A DNA stretch of 64,000 nucleotides from Catellatospora tritici. Its GTDB lineage: Bacteria; Actinomycetota; Actinomycetes; Mycobacteriales; Micromonosporaceae. Shown here piece after piece: positions 25,786 through 35,157 of the stretch. The stretch covers positions 372,001-436,000 of the forward strand of contig NZ_JAHRCY010000002.1 in assembly GCF_019083965.1 (NCBI RefSeq), in the 5' to 3' direction. The translations under genes were made by a program, and so were the position numbers. Under the pieces are notes generated by a model. It was not told the DNA's origin and did no database searches. It saw only the letters and a list, made by a program, of their open reading frames with translations. The first letter of the stretch is position 1. Every line of letters begins with the position of its first letter.

Positions 25786-25882
25786 GGCCCAGATTCTGCC
25801 GTCGCGAACCCGGAAATCCGGCTGCCCTCACGACGCCTTCACACCTTCTCCACAGCCGAGAACAGCGCGTTAGGACGCTCTC

Positions 25883-25936
25883 GTTAAGAGGGGCCCCTTC
25901 TACCTCGGAAAGCGATAAGAAGGGGCCCTTCCTTAC
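25883..25936. repeat. GGGGCCCTTCCT-type dispersed hairpin element, copy 2
   Basis: The left arm gttaagaggggccccttct and right arm agaaggggcccttccttac flank acctcggaaagcgataag. It shares arm sequence and overall architecture with the element at 19501-19556. It begins directly after the stop of the DUF6807 gene, with which it probably acts as a terminator. Confidence 0.8.
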
Positions 25937-26854
25937 TTACTTCAGGGTGGTGTGGGCGAGGGTGGCCAGGTGGGTGGCGCCGTCCAGGCCGGGGTCGCCG
26001 TCGGCGATGGCGACCGCGTAGCGCAGGCGGAGGGTGCTGTCGGGGGCCATCGTCACCTCCTCGGAGAAGAAGGGGGCGGGGCAGACGCAGGCGAAGGGTT
26101 CGGCGCGGACGAACCATTGGACGGGGTGGTCGGCGTTGTCGGGGGCGTCGACGAAGACGAGGGTGGAGGAGCGGCCGTGGCCGTCGTGGCGGCCGGTGAA
26201 GCCGAGCCAGGGGGCGCGTACGCCCATCAGCTCGTCGCCGCCGGTTTTGCCCTCGGTGTAGACGGTGCCGCCGGTGAACGAGCGCGGCCCGCGCCAGAAC
26301 AGGCCGCCGTAGCCCGCGTTGTCGCGGCCTTCGGTGGTGGGGCTGCCCATGACGATGTCGCGGCCGCTGACGTTGGTGAGCGCGGTGGTGAAGGTGAGCA
26401 CCCAGGCGTGGGAGTCGGGGGCGGTGGTGACGGTGAAGCCGCGCTGTTCGCGTAGCCAGGTCTCGCCGCCCTCGGTGATCCAGGAGAGCCGGTGGTCGAC
26501 GCGGGCCGCGTCGGGTTCGGCGTCGAGCCGGTCGAACTTCTGGTGCCGCATGCTGCCGTTGTTGGGCAGCTGGCGGTAGCCATGGCCACGGGTGTAGGTG
26601 ACGCCGCCCCAGAAGTTCTCGGTGCCGACGTTGGGCAGCGACAGCGCGATGCCCCGGTGCCACACGTGGTCGTGTGGGCGGAACAGGCTGACCAGGTCGC
26701 CGCCGAGGGTGTGCAGCGGGTGGAAGTACGGCCGCGGCGACTCCAGCTGGGCGTCCATGGGCTGGTAGACGTAGCGCAGGAGAAGCTGGTCGCCGTACTC
26801 GACGGCCAGCGTGCCGGTGGGCTGGGTGACCAGGCGCAGAGCCGGTTCGGTCAT
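25937..26854 (-). CDS. DUF6807 / PmoA-like protein
   Basis: 305 aa from ATG 26854. Diagnostic features are RPYFHPLHTLGGDLVSLFRPHDHVWHRGIALSLPNVG near residues 40-75, with paired His, then FWGG, and GYGGLFWRGPRSF later. These belong to the PmoA/DUF6807 family of beta-sandwich proteins seen in carbohydrate clusters. No enzyme activity is established for the family. Its start overlaps the Gfo/Idh stop by 4 bp (ATGA), so the two are translationally coupled and presumably act on the same sugar derivative. Confidence 0.88.
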   Translation of the reverse strand: MTEPALRLVTQPTGTLAVEYGDQLLLRYVYQPMDAQLESPRPYFHPLHTLGGDLVSLFRPHDHVWHRGIALSLPNVGTENFWGGVTYTRGHGYRQLPNNGSMRHQKFDRLDAEPDAARVDHRLSWITEGGETWLREQRGFTVTTAPDSHAWVLTFTTALTNVSGRDIVMGSPTTEGRDNAGYGGLFWRGPRSFTGGTVYTEGKTGGDELMGVRAPWLGFTGRHDGHGRSSTLVFVDAPDNADHPVQWFVRAEPFACVCPAPFFSEEVTMAPDSTLRLRYAVAIADGDPGLDGATHLATLAHTTLK

Positions 26855-27975
26855 CGGGCACCTCCGGTGGCGCGTACGGCGGGCCACGGGGCGCCGGTGC
26901 CCTGCATCCGGTCGTAGAACGGCGAACCGGGCCCGATCTCGCCCCGGGCGACGGGTCGGCCGCTGAACGCGGACTGGTACACCGCGGCGACCAGTTCCAT
27001 GGTGGCGCGGGCGTCGGCGGTACCGACCGGGGGCGCCTGGCCCGCGTCGAGCGCGTCCAGCACGGCGGTGAGCTGGGCGCCGTGACCGCTGGCGCGGCCC
27101 TTGGGTCCGGCCGCCCAGGCGGCGGCGACGGCGTCGGCGTGGTCGGGGGTGGCGGTGACGGTCCAGTCGGCGTCGCCGTAGCCGTACAGGTGGGTGAGTT
27201 CGACGGTGGCGTGGGCGAAGTCGAACCGCAGGTGGCTGGTCTCACGGGTGGAAAGCAGGCTGTTGACGACACTGGCCACGGCACCGGACTCGAAGGTGAC
27301 GATGGCGCAGGACAGGTCCTCGGTGTCGGTGGGCCGGGCCCGGCGGGCAGCCACGGCGACCACTTCCCGCCACGGGCCGAGCACCGACAGCAGCAGGTCC
27401 ATCTGGTGGATGCCGTGGCCCATGGTCGGGCCGCCGCCCTCGACGTCCCAGCGGCCGCGCCACGGCACGTCGAAGTAGGCGTCGGGCCGGTGCCACAGGG
27501 TGTGGCAGACGGCGGTCATCGGCACCCCGAGGCTCCCGTCGGCGGCCAGTTCCCGCAGGGTGCGGGCGCCGCTGCCGAAGCGGTGCTGGAACACGGTGGC
27601 GAACCGGCCGCCACCGGTCTGCTCGGCGGCGGTGATCCGGTCGAACTCGGCCAGGCTCAGCGCGGGCGGCTTCTCGCACAGCACGGTCAGGCCCCGGCTC
27701 AGGCACATGACCGCCTGCGGGGCGTGCAGACCGGGCGGGGTGCACAGGTCGACCAGGTCGGGGCGCTCGACGTTGAGCAGCTCCGCGAGGCTGGTGTAGC
27801 CGCGCGGTTCGGGCAGGCCGAGTTCGGCCAGGTGGGCGGTGAAGTCGCGGAGCCGCTGCGGGTCGACGTCGACGACGGCGCTGACGCGGGCCCGGCCGCC
27901 GGAGTCCGCGATGCCGCGGGCGTGCACGGCGGCGATGCCGCCGGTGCCCACCACGGCGAGGTCATAGGTCTTCAA
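26851..27975 (-). CDS. Gfo/Idh/MocA-family NAD(P)-dependent oxidoreductase
   Basis: 374 aa from a TTG at 27975, with GGAGG 6 nt upstream; an earlier TTG at 27981 directly abuts that site. The Rossmann fold carries LAVVGTGGIAAVHARGI (about 5-20), and CTPPGLHAPQ and LCEKPPALS (EKP motif near residue 97) are present. The C-terminal domain has GGGPTMGHGIHQMDLLL, with the His of the active site. It oxidises or reduces a sugar or cyclitol. It overlaps the glycosidase stop by 14 bp and the DUF6807 start by 4 bp. Confidence 0.9.
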   Translation of the reverse strand: MKTYDLAVVGTGGIAAVHARGIADSGGRARVSAVVDVDPQRLRDFTAHLAELGLPEPRGYTSLAELLNVERPDLVDLCTPPGLHAPQAVMCLSRGLTVLCEKPPALSLAEFDRITAAEQTGGGRFATVFQHRFGSGARTLRELAADGSLGVPMTAVCHTLWHRPDAYFDVPWRGRWDVEGGGPTMGHGIHQMDLLLSVLGPWREVVAVAARRARPTDTEDLSCAIVTFESGAVASVVNSLLSTRETSHLRFDFAHATVELTHLYGYGDADWTVTATPDHADAVAAAWAAGPKGRASGHGAQLTAVLDALDAGQAPPVGTADARATMELVAAVYQSAFSGRPVARGEIGPGSPFYDRMQGTGAPWPAVRATGGAR

Positions 27976-30280
27976 GCACAACCTCCGAGGTCATGACTCG
28001 GCCGTGGCCCACGGTCCGCTGCGGACCCTGGAAGCGGACTGCCACGGTATGGCGGAAGTCTGCACTGGACGCGCCGAACCGCAACTCGGTGTCCCCCGGT
28101 TCGACGATGCGCTGCCCGGACCGGCCGGTGAACGCGGACAGGTCGGCGTGCACAGTGAACGCGACCCGGCGCGCCTGGCCTGGCTCCAGCGGCACGCGGG
28201 CGTACCCGACGAGGCGGACCACGGGCCGGGTCACCTGCGCGACCGGGTCGTGCAGGTAGAGCTGCACGATCTCGGTGCCCGCCCGGTCTCCGGTGTTGCG
28301 GACCCGGATCGCGACCTCGACCGCGCCGTCGGTGCCGCAGTCCAGCGGGCCCTCGGTGTCGGGTTCCCAGGCGAACGAGGTGTACGACAGCCCGTGCCCG
28401 AACGGGTACAGCGGTGTCGGGTCGACCGTGCTCACGTCGCTGCGGTGCGCCAGCTTCGGGGCGAGGTACGTGGTGGGCTGCCCGCCGGGGTGGCGCGGGA
28501 CGCTGACCGGCAGCCGCCCGGACGGCTCGACCCGCCCGGTGAGCATGCCCGCGAGCGCGGGCCCGCCCTCCTCGCCGGGGAAGAACGCCTGCACCACGGC
28601 GGCGAGGCGGTCGGCGTACGCGCCGAGGGCGTAGGGCCGCCCTGACAGCAGCACCAGCACCACCGGCACGCCCGTGTCCAGCACGGCTTCCAGCAGCCGC
28701 TCCTGCACGCCGGGCAGCCGCAGTTCGGTCACGTCGCAGCCCTCGCCGGAGGTGCCGTTGCCGAACAGTCCGGCCTGGTCGCCGAGCACCAGCAGGCACG
28801 CCTCGGCCCGCGCGGCGGCCTGCGCGGCCGCGCCGATCCCGGCGGTGTCGTCGCCGCGCACGTCGCAGCCGGGGGCGTACGCGATCGCGGTGTCGGGCAG
28901 TTCGGCCCGCAGGCTGGCGAGCAGGGTCGGCACCTCGACGCCGAGCGGCAGGCCGGGGTGGTGCAGGCCGACATGGCGCGGGAACGTGTAGCAGCCGAGC
29001 ATCCCGTCGGGGTGGTCGGCCAGCGGCCCGACCAGGGCGAGGGTGCCGGGGGCCCGCAGCGGCAGGGTGCCGTCGTTGGCCAGCAGCACCACGGATTCCT
29101 CGGCCAGCCGCCGAGCCAGGTCGCGGGCGGGGGCCGGGTCGAGCTCGACGGTCTCGGGAACGGTCGGGGTCCAGTCCGGGTCGAGCAGGCCGAGCTCGCA
29201 CTTCTGCCGCAGCACCCGGCGCAGCGCCCGGTCGACCAGCTCCTCGGCGACCTGGCCGGACTCGATCGCCTCCAGCAGCGGGCGGCCGTAGCAGCGGACC
29301 ATGGGCAGCTCGACGTCGACCCCGGCGGCCAGGGCCAGCCCGGCGGCGGCGCCGTGGTCGGCGGCGACGTGGTGCAGCGTCTGCAGGAAGGTGACGCCGA
29401 AGTAGTCGGCGACCACGGTGCCGGTGAAGCCCCAGGCGTCGCGCAGCAGGGTGGTGAGCAGCCACGGGTCGGACGCGGCGGGGATGCCGTCGATCTCGGC
29501 GTACGAGTGCATCACCGAGCGGGCACCGCCGTCGCGTACGGCCAGTTCGAACGGCGGCAGCAGCACGTCGGCCAGTTCGCGCGGCCCGAGCCCGACCGGC
29601 CCGAAGTTGCGCCCGGCCTTGGACGCCGAGTAGCCCGCGAAGTGCTTGAGCGTGGCCACGATCCCGGCCGACTGCAGTCCGCGCACGTAGCCGGTGCCGA
29701 CCGTGGCGACCAGGTACGGATCCTCGCCGATGGTCTCCTCGGTGCGCCCCCAGCGGGCATCGCGGCTCACGTCGAGCACCGGGGCCAGCCCCTGGTGCAC
29801 GCCGAGCGCCCGCATGCTCGCCCCGATCGCGGCGCCGACCTGCTCGACCAGTGCGGCGTCGAAGCTGGCGCCCCAGGCCAGCGGGGTCGGGTAGATGGTC
29901 GCGCCGTAGGCGGTGAAGCCGGTCAGGCACTCCTCGTGCACCAGCGCCGGAATGCCGAACCGGCCCGCCGCGACGATCGCCTCCTGAAGTTCGGCGAGCT
30001 GGCGGGCACCGTCGGCGCCAGAGACGGGCGCGGTGCCGTACGGCCGGGTGAGCTGGCCGAGGCCGTCCTTGATCAGGCGCCGCCAGTCGAAGCCGTCGTC
30101 GACCATGTCCGACTGGAACGGTGCCACGTCCTGGCCGGTGGCGCCGCCGGCGGGCCACACCGCGTAGAGCTGGCCGAGCTTCTCGGCCAGGGTCATCCGG
30201 CGCATCAGGTCGGCGACTCGCTCGGCAGCGGGCAGCGCGACGTCGCGCCACGGTTCGAGCTGGGTGGGCTGGCTGGACAT
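27962..30280 (-). CDS. Glycoside hydrolase family 3 beta-glycosidase (beta-xylosidase/beta-glucosidase type)
   Basis: 772 aa from ATG 30280, with GGAGGA 11 nt upstream. Domains: (beta/alpha)8 barrel 1-330, alpha/beta sandwich 380-600, Fn3-like domain 640-755. The catalytic nucleophile is Asp292 in TGTVVADYFG. KHFAGYSAS, RWGRTEETIGEDPYLV and HEECLTGF are conserved GH3 landmarks, and the HEECLTGF form is typical of beta-xylosidase-like members. No signal peptide, so it acts in the cytoplasm on imported oligosaccharides. It leads the operon with the oxidoreductase and DUF6807 genes and is divergent from the ABC transporter operon. Confidence 0.92.
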   Translation of the reverse strand: MSSQPTQLEPWRDVALPAAERVADLMRRMTLAEKLGQLYAVWPAGGATGQDVAPFQSDMVDDGFDWRRLIKDGLGQLTRPYGTAPVSGADGARQLAELQEAIVAAGRFGIPALVHEECLTGFTAYGATIYPTPLAWGASFDAALVEQVGAAIGASMRALGVHQGLAPVLDVSRDARWGRTEETIGEDPYLVATVGTGYVRGLQSAGIVATLKHFAGYSASKAGRNFGPVGLGPRELADVLLPPFELAVRDGGARSVMHSYAEIDGIPAASDPWLLTTLLRDAWGFTGTVVADYFGVTFLQTLHHVAADHGAAAGLALAAGVDVELPMVRCYGRPLLEAIESGQVAEELVDRALRRVLRQKCELGLLDPDWTPTVPETVELDPAPARDLARRLAEESVVLLANDGTLPLRAPGTLALVGPLADHPDGMLGCYTFPRHVGLHHPGLPLGVEVPTLLASLRAELPDTAIAYAPGCDVRGDDTAGIGAAAQAAARAEACLLVLGDQAGLFGNGTSGEGCDVTELRLPGVQERLLEAVLDTGVPVVLVLLSGRPYALGAYADRLAAVVQAFFPGEEGGPALAGMLTGRVEPSGRLPVSVPRHPGGQPTTYLAPKLAHRSDVSTVDPTPLYPFGHGLSYTSFAWEPDTEGPLDCGTDGAVEVAIRVRNTGDRAGTEIVQLYLHDPVAQVTRPVVRLVGYARVPLEPGQARRVAFTVHADLSAFTGRSGQRIVEPGDTELRFGASSADFRHTVAVRFQGPQRTVGHGRVMTSEVVLEDL

Positions 30281-30315
30281 CCGGCGGGTCCTCCGAGGCA
30301 CGATGAGGCTGCTTT

Positions 30316-30734
30316 CCGGGAAAGTTCCGGTATGGAGATCTCGCCCGGGGGCAGGGGCATCCGCACCCTAGCACCGCACTCGGCGGTGTCCATAGGCCCT
30401 GCACAGACTTTCGCGCCCCACAGGTCCAAATGCGCCGATCAGCGGACGCCGAAAGTTCCGAAAATCAAAGGGACACCTGCTGGTGGCTGGCGGCGGGGTT
30501 GACCGCCGCGCAGTGGACGGCTCTGCCGCCACCATCGCACTGCGGCGCTAGTCACGGTCCGTGGTCGAGACCGGGTCCCGAAAGCACGAGCCGGGAGCTT
30601 GCGGCGGTTACGGCGGCGCGGGCGCCGCTCCGGTGCGTGACCGAAAGTTTTCAATAGCCCCAATTCGGCCATAGGGGGTTGACTATCCCGTTCGGTCGTC
30701 CCTACCGTTCCGGGGCAGTTACGGAACTGTTCCG
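30316..30734. promoter_or_regulatory. Control region with CGAAAGT-type operator-like sites
   Basis: This 502-bp region separates the glycosidase and transporter operons. Related sites are ccgggaaagttccgg (30316-30330), actttcg (30407-30413, reverse orientation), ccgaaagttccg (30449-30460), ccgaaagttttc (30641-30652) and the palindrome cggaactgttccg (30722-30734). The first lies about 36 bp from the glycosidase start and the last about 50 bp from the transporter start, as expected for shared repression. No regulator gene is adjacent. Xylan-type LacI-family regulators of actinomycetes bind similar sequences (recollection). Confidence 0.6.
30679..30708 (+). promoter_or_regulatory. Candidate promoter of the ABC transporter operon
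   Basis: TTGACT (30679-30684) and TACCGT (30703-30708) are separated by 18 bp, 75 bp before the ATG at 30783. The operator-like sites at 30641-30652 and 30722-30734 flank it. Confidence 0.5.
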
Positions 30735-30782
30735 GAATTCTTTCGACTGTACGGCTTTGCCCATCGAGAGGACCGCGAGGCG

Positions 30783-31784
30783 ATGACCGTGCCGACGCAG
30801 ACTCGGGCGCAGACTCCCGTGGGGCGGACCAGCCCGCCGCCCCACGGGTCGCCCGATCGGCCACCGAGACGCCGTACGCCGTGGTGGCGGCGGCTGGCCG
30901 CCGACAGGGTGCTGGTGCTGGCGGTGTTGCCGGGTGTGTCAGCGCTCCTGGTCTTCCACTACCTGCCCTGGCTGGGCAACGTCATCGCGTTCAAGGACTA
31001 CCAGCCCTACCTGGGCATCCTGGACAGCCCCTGGGTGGGCCTGGCCAACTTCCGGGTGATCGTCGACGGCGACCCGCAGTTCCTCAACGCGCTGACCAAC
31101 ACCCTGATCGTCACGGCGTTGCAGGTGCTGATCGTGTTCCCCGCGCCGATCGCGCTGGCGCTGCTGCTGGACAGCCTGATCTCCGAGCGGCTCAAGCGGC
31201 TCGCCCAGAGCATTCTCTACCTGCCGCACTTCCTGTCCTGGGTGATCGTCGTGGCGATCTTCCAGCAGATGTTCGGCAACGCGGGCCTGCTCAACAGTGC
31301 GCTGCGCGAGCACGGCATGGCCACGATCGACATCATCAGCAACCCCGACCTGTTCAAGGTGCTGGTCACCAGTCAGGTGCTGTGGAAGGACGCGGGCTGG
31401 GCCACCATCCTGTTCCTGGCCGCGCTGGCCCGCATCGACCTGGAGCTGTACGAGGCCGCCGCCGTCGACGGCGCCGGACGCTGGCGCCAGCTGTGGCACG
31501 TCACCCTGCCCGGCCTGCGCAGCCTCATCGTGCTGCTGCTGATCCTGCGCCTGGGCGACACGCTCAGCGTCGGCTTCGAACAGATCATCCTGCAGGAACC
31601 CTCGGTCGGCCGACATGCCAGCGAGGTGCTGGACACGTATGTCTTCAACCACGCGGTGCTGGCCGCCGACTGGGGCCAGGGTGCCGCGGTCGGGCTGGTC
31701 AAAGGGCTGCTCGGGGTGCTGCTGGTGCTGGGCGCCAACAAGCTGGCCCACCGCTTCGGGGAACGGGGGATCTACCAGCGATGA
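30783..31784 (+). CDS. Carbohydrate ABC transporter permease, LplB-like
   Basis: 333 aa with a Pro/Arg-rich cytoplasmic start (to about 40) and six membrane helices. The EAA motif EAAAVDGAG is at 224-232, where the transporter ATPase docks; NVIAFKDYQPYLGI and SPWVGLANF are landmarks of the LplB subfamily for complex sugars. It begins the operon permease-permease-binding protein-cupin and overlaps the next permease by 4 bp. No ATPase gene is present, so a shared MsiK-like ATPase is inferred. Confidence 0.94.
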   Translation: MTVPTQTRAQTPVGRTSPPPHGSPDRPPRRRTPWWRRLAADRVLVLAVLPGVSALLVFHYLPWLGNVIAFKDYQPYLGILDSPWVGLANFRVIVDGDPQFLNALTNTLIVTALQVLIVFPAPIALALLLDSLISERLKRLAQSILYLPHFLSWVIVVAIFQQMFGNAGLLNSALREHGMATIDIISNPDLFKVLVTSQVLWKDAGWATILFLAALARIDLELYEAAAVDGAGRWRQLWHVTLPGLRSLIVLLLILRLGDTLSVGFEQIILQEPSVGRHASEVLDTYVFNHAVLAADWGQGAAVGLVKGLLGVLLVLGANKLAHRFGERGIYQR

Positions 31785-32674
31785 GCAGACGTTCGCTGAT
31801 CGCCGCGCTCGGGCCGCCCTCGCCGCTCGCGCGGGCCGCGAAAGGGCTGGTGCTGACGCTGTGCTGCGCCGCGGTGGTGGTGCCGTTCATCGGCATCGTG
31901 GCCACCAGCCTGTCCCCGCGCGCGGAGGTCACCCGGGCGGGCGGGTTCGTGCTGATCCCGAAGCGGATCAGCTTCGCGGCGTACGAGGCGATCCTGAGCG
32001 GGGGCGTGGTCACCCGGGCCACGCTGATCAGCCTGTTCGTGACCGCCGCGGGCACGCTGCTGAGCCTGTTCGCGACCACGCTGCTGGCGTACGGCCTGAG
32101 CCGTCCCGGCTCGTTCGCGCACCGCCCGCTGCTGATGGTGGTGCTGTTCGCGGTGCTGTTCGGCCCCGGCCTGATCCCGAGCTATCTCGTGGTCAAGAGC
32201 CTGGGCCTGCTCGACACGTACTGGGCGCTGCTGCTGCCCCCGATGATCAATGCTTTCAACGTGATCATCCTGCGGTCGTTCTTCCTGGAGCTGCCGCAGG
32301 AGGTCATCGAGAGCGCGCGCATCGACGGCGCCGGCGACCTGGCCATCCTGACCCGGATCGTGCTGCCGCTGAGCAAGGCCGCCCTGGCGGTGATCGGGCT
32401 GTTCTACGGCGTCGGCTACTGGAACGCCTTCTTCTCCGCGCTGCTCTACCTCAACGACTCCGGCATGTGGCCGCTGCAACTGGTGCTGCGCACGTACGTG
32501 GTCAACCAGACGCAGCTCGGCGTCGACCAGCTCGGCGGCGGCGCCGGACTGCCCCCGCAGGAGGCGGTCCAGATGGCGATCCTCGTGCTCTCGATCGTGC
32601 CGGTCCTGCTGGTCTACCCGTTCGTCCAGCGGCATTTCAGCAAGGGCGTGCTCATCGGCGCGGTCAAGGGATGA
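31781..32674 (+). CDS. Carbohydrate ABC transporter permease, LplC/YtcP-like
   Basis: 297 aa with six membrane helices. The EAA-type loop is ESARIDGAG at 177-185, and ISFAAYEAIL and NAFNVIILRSFF are LplC-family landmarks. ATG at 31781 overlaps the previous stop by 4 bp, and its own stop overlaps a possible ATG of the binding-protein gene. It forms the heteromeric channel with the preceding permease. Confidence 0.94.
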   Translation: MSRRSLIAALGPPSPLARAAKGLVLTLCCAAVVVPFIGIVATSLSPRAEVTRAGGFVLIPKRISFAAYEAILSGGVVTRATLISLFVTAAGTLLSLFATTLLAYGLSRPGSFAHRPLLMVVLFAVLFGPGLIPSYLVVKSLGLLDTYWALLLPPMINAFNVIILRSFFLELPQEVIESARIDGAGDLAILTRIVLPLSKAALAVIGLFYGVGYWNAFFSALLYLNDSGMWPLQLVLRTYVVNQTQLGVDQLGGGAGLPPQEAVQMAILVLSIVPVLLVYPFVQRHFSKGVLIGAVKG

Positions 32675-32697
32675 CCGCCGAATCCTGGGGAGTCACC

Positions 32698-34347
32698 ATG
32701 CTCGAACAACGTCCCGTGCCACGCCGGACAGTGCTGTCCGGCGTGCTCACCACCACCGCCGCCGCGATCGCCGGGCCAACGCTGCTGGCCGGGTGCACCG
32801 ACGGCGGCACCACCCCGAACACCGCCACCAACAACGCCGACGTCAAGCTGCCCACGTACACGCCGTACGCGGGGGCCAAGCCGGACTTCCCCGGCAACGC
32901 CGACGGGCTGCTCGACGCGTTCAGCGGCTACCCGAACCCGGCACCGCAGGTGTTCACCGCCCCGCCCGGCAAGGGCGGCCAGGTGTCGGCGTTCGTGCTC
33001 ACCGGCTCGCCGGTGCCGCCCGCGGTCGACCAGAACCCGTTCTGGCAGGAGCTGAACAAGCGGCTCAACGTCGACCTCAAACTCACCATCACGCCCAGCG
33101 GCGACATGCCCGTCAAGTTCGCGGCGCTGGTCGCCGGGGACGACCTGCCCGACTTCATCGTCCCGGCCCTGTTCACCCCGTCCGGCCTCGGCGCGGGCAT
33201 CGCGAACCTGCCCGCGTGGCTGTCGGCCAAGTGCCAGGACCTGAGCCCGTACCTGTCCGGGGACGCGGCCAAGGAGTACCCGTTCCTGGCCAACATCCCC
33301 AGCGCCGCCTGGAAGCAGTGCGTCTACAACGGCGGCATCTACGGGCTGCCGGTGCCGCGCGGGGTCGGCGGGACCCTGATGTTCCGCCGCGACGACCTGT
33401 TCGCGCAGCTCAAGGCCAACCCCGATCCGGCGTCGTACGCCGAGTTCCGCGACGTGTGCAAGGCGGTGACCGACCCGAAGGCCAGCCGCTGGGCGGCCAC
33501 GACCGGCGCGCTCATGTACTTCGTGCAGCAGATGGTCGGTGTGCCCAACCGGTGGCGCCTGGACGGCGGCAAGCTCACCCACGCCGCCGAGACCGAGCAG
33601 TTCCGCAAGGCCCTGTCCGACGTGGTGCAGCTGGTCAAGGACGGGTATGCCCACCCCGACAGCAACATCGCCAACGCCCCGGTCAAGAAGTGGTTCAACG
33701 CGGGCAACACCGTGCTCAACCCCGACCGGTACACCGCCTGGCCGCAGTACTACGCCGAGAACGTGGCCGGGCCGACCTTCGACATCGGCGGCATGCGCCC
33801 GCCCAGGTACGACGGCGGCGGCTTCGCAAGCACCTGGCAGTCCGAGCCGACCAACAACTTCACCGCGCTGAAGAAGGCCGACGCCGGGAAGATCAAGGAC
33901 CTGCTCGCGATCGCGAACTGGCTGGCCGCGCCGTTCGGCACGCAGGAGTGGCTGTTCCGGCGCTTCGGCGTCGAGGGCACGCACTACACGATGAGCAACG
34001 GCGGCCCGGCGCAGACGCAGGCCGGGGTCACCCAGACCGTGCTCGGCATCCGGTACATCGTGGACGCACCCGACGCGATCTTCATCCCGGGCAACGCCGC
34101 GGCCACGCGGAAGTCCTACGAGTACCAGAAGTCGATCATCCCGAGCTCGGTGAAGGACCCGACCGTCGGCTACTTCTCCGACGCCTGGTCGCGCAAGCGC
34201 GGGGCGCTCGACACCATCCTCAACACGTATCAGACTGACATCCTGTCCGGACGCAAGCCGCTGTCGGCCTGGGACGACGCCGTCAAGGAATGGCGCCAGT
34301 CCGGTGGCGACGAGGTCCGCGGGCAGTTCCAGGACCAGCTGGCATGA
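32698..34347 (+). CDS. Sugar ABC transporter solute-binding lipoprotein (Tat-exported)
   Basis: 549 aa from ATG 32698, which has GGGGAG 7 nt upstream; an ATG at 32671 is in frame and overlaps the permease stop, so it cannot be excluded. The signal has a twin arginine (PRRTVLSGVL) and lipobox LLAGC with Cys33. The mature protein matches large family 1-type binding proteins of the LipO/LplA type. It captures the oligosaccharide outside the cell for the two permeases just upstream. Confidence 0.93.
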   Translation: MLEQRPVPRRTVLSGVLTTTAAAIAGPTLLAGCTDGGTTPNTATNNADVKLPTYTPYAGAKPDFPGNADGLLDAFSGYPNPAPQVFTAPPGKGGQVSAFVLTGSPVPPAVDQNPFWQELNKRLNVDLKLTITPSGDMPVKFAALVAGDDLPDFIVPALFTPSGLGAGIANLPAWLSAKCQDLSPYLSGDAAKEYPFLANIPSAAWKQCVYNGGIYGLPVPRGVGGTLMFRRDDLFAQLKANPDPASYAEFRDVCKAVTDPKASRWAATTGALMYFVQQMVGVPNRWRLDGGKLTHAAETEQFRKALSDVVQLVKDGYAHPDSNIANAPVKKWFNAGNTVLNPDRYTAWPQYYAENVAGPTFDIGGMRPPRYDGGGFASTWQSEPTNNFTALKKADAGKIKDLLAIANWLAAPFGTQEWLFRRFGVEGTHYTMSNGGPAQTQAGVTQTVLGIRYIVDAPDAIFIPGNAAATRKSYEYQKSIIPSSVKDPTVGYFSDAWSRKRGALDTILNTYQTDILSGRKPLSAWDDAVKEWRQSGGDEVRGQFQDQLA

Positions 34348-34412
34348 TCCGCACCGGGTGCGGGCCGTGCTCCCTACCGGCCCGCACCCGGCCCGTCCGA
34401 AAGGCCATTCCC

Positions 34413-35129
34413 GTGTACGGCTTCCCCGGCGCCACCGCCGTCTCGGCGCTGCGCGTGTACGACTGGCCCACCGCCGACGGAAAACGCGGCGGCTCCCCAC
34501 ACCTGCACACCGCCTCGTCCGAGGGCTACGTCGTCACCTCCGGCACCGGCACCCTGGAGACCCTCAGTCGCGACGGGTACACCGAGCACCCGCTGGCACC
34601 CGGCACCGTGCTGTGGTTCACCCCCGGCACCGTGCACCGGCTGGTCACCGACGGCGACCTGGAACTGCTGGTGGTGATGCAGAACGCGGGCCTGCCCGAG
34701 GCGGGCGACGCGGTGCTCACCTTCCCGCCCGAGGTGCTGGCCGACCCGGCCGCCTACGCGCGGGCGGCGGCGCTGGCCGTACCCACGGAGATCGAGGCCG
34801 GACCGCAGACCGACCTCGCGCTCGCCGACGCCGCCCGGCGCCGCCGCGACCTCGCGTTGGAGGGCTACCTGCGGCTGCGCGAGGGCGGGTCGGACGCGCT
34901 GGCCGAGCTGCACCGGGCCGCCGCCGCGCTGGTGCGCGACCGGGCCGAGAACTGGGCGGCACTGTGGCGCGAGCGCGCCCTGGCGCAGGCCGAACGCACC
35001 GGTGCCCAACTGCGCGAACTGGCCGAAGGGCGCCCCGGACTGATGTCCGACGCCGAGGTCGCCCACGCGAACCCGAACCCGCCCGGCCGCCACGGCATGT
35101 GCGGCCACCTGCAGACCTGGGCGTTCTGA
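34413..35129 (+). CDS. Cupin-domain protein linked to the sugar transporter
   Basis: 238 aa from GTG 34413, with CGAAAGG upstream; an ATG at 34344 overlapping the previous stop is an alternative. The N-terminal cupin (about 1-105) shows HLHTASSEGYVVTSGTG and PGTVLWFTPGTVHRLV, with His and Glu positions of a metal site. The rest is helical, and the last residues NPNPPGRHGMCGHLQTWAF are Gly/His-rich. The cupin may act as a sugar isomerase or epimerase. It is the last gene of the transporter operon. Confidence 0.83.
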   Translation: MYGFPGATAVSALRVYDWPTADGKRGGSPHLHTASSEGYVVTSGTGTLETLSRDGYTEHPLAPGTVLWFTPGTVHRLVTDGDLELLVVMQNAGLPEAGDAVLTFPPEVLADPAAYARAAALAVPTEIEAGPQTDLALADAARRRRDLALEGYLRLREGGSDALAELHRAAAALVRDRAENWAALWRERALAQAERTGAQLRELAEGRPGLMSDAEVAHANPNPPGRHGMCGHLQTWAF

Positions 35130-35157
35130 GGCAGCCAAGGCAGGCGGGCGCGGTGCG

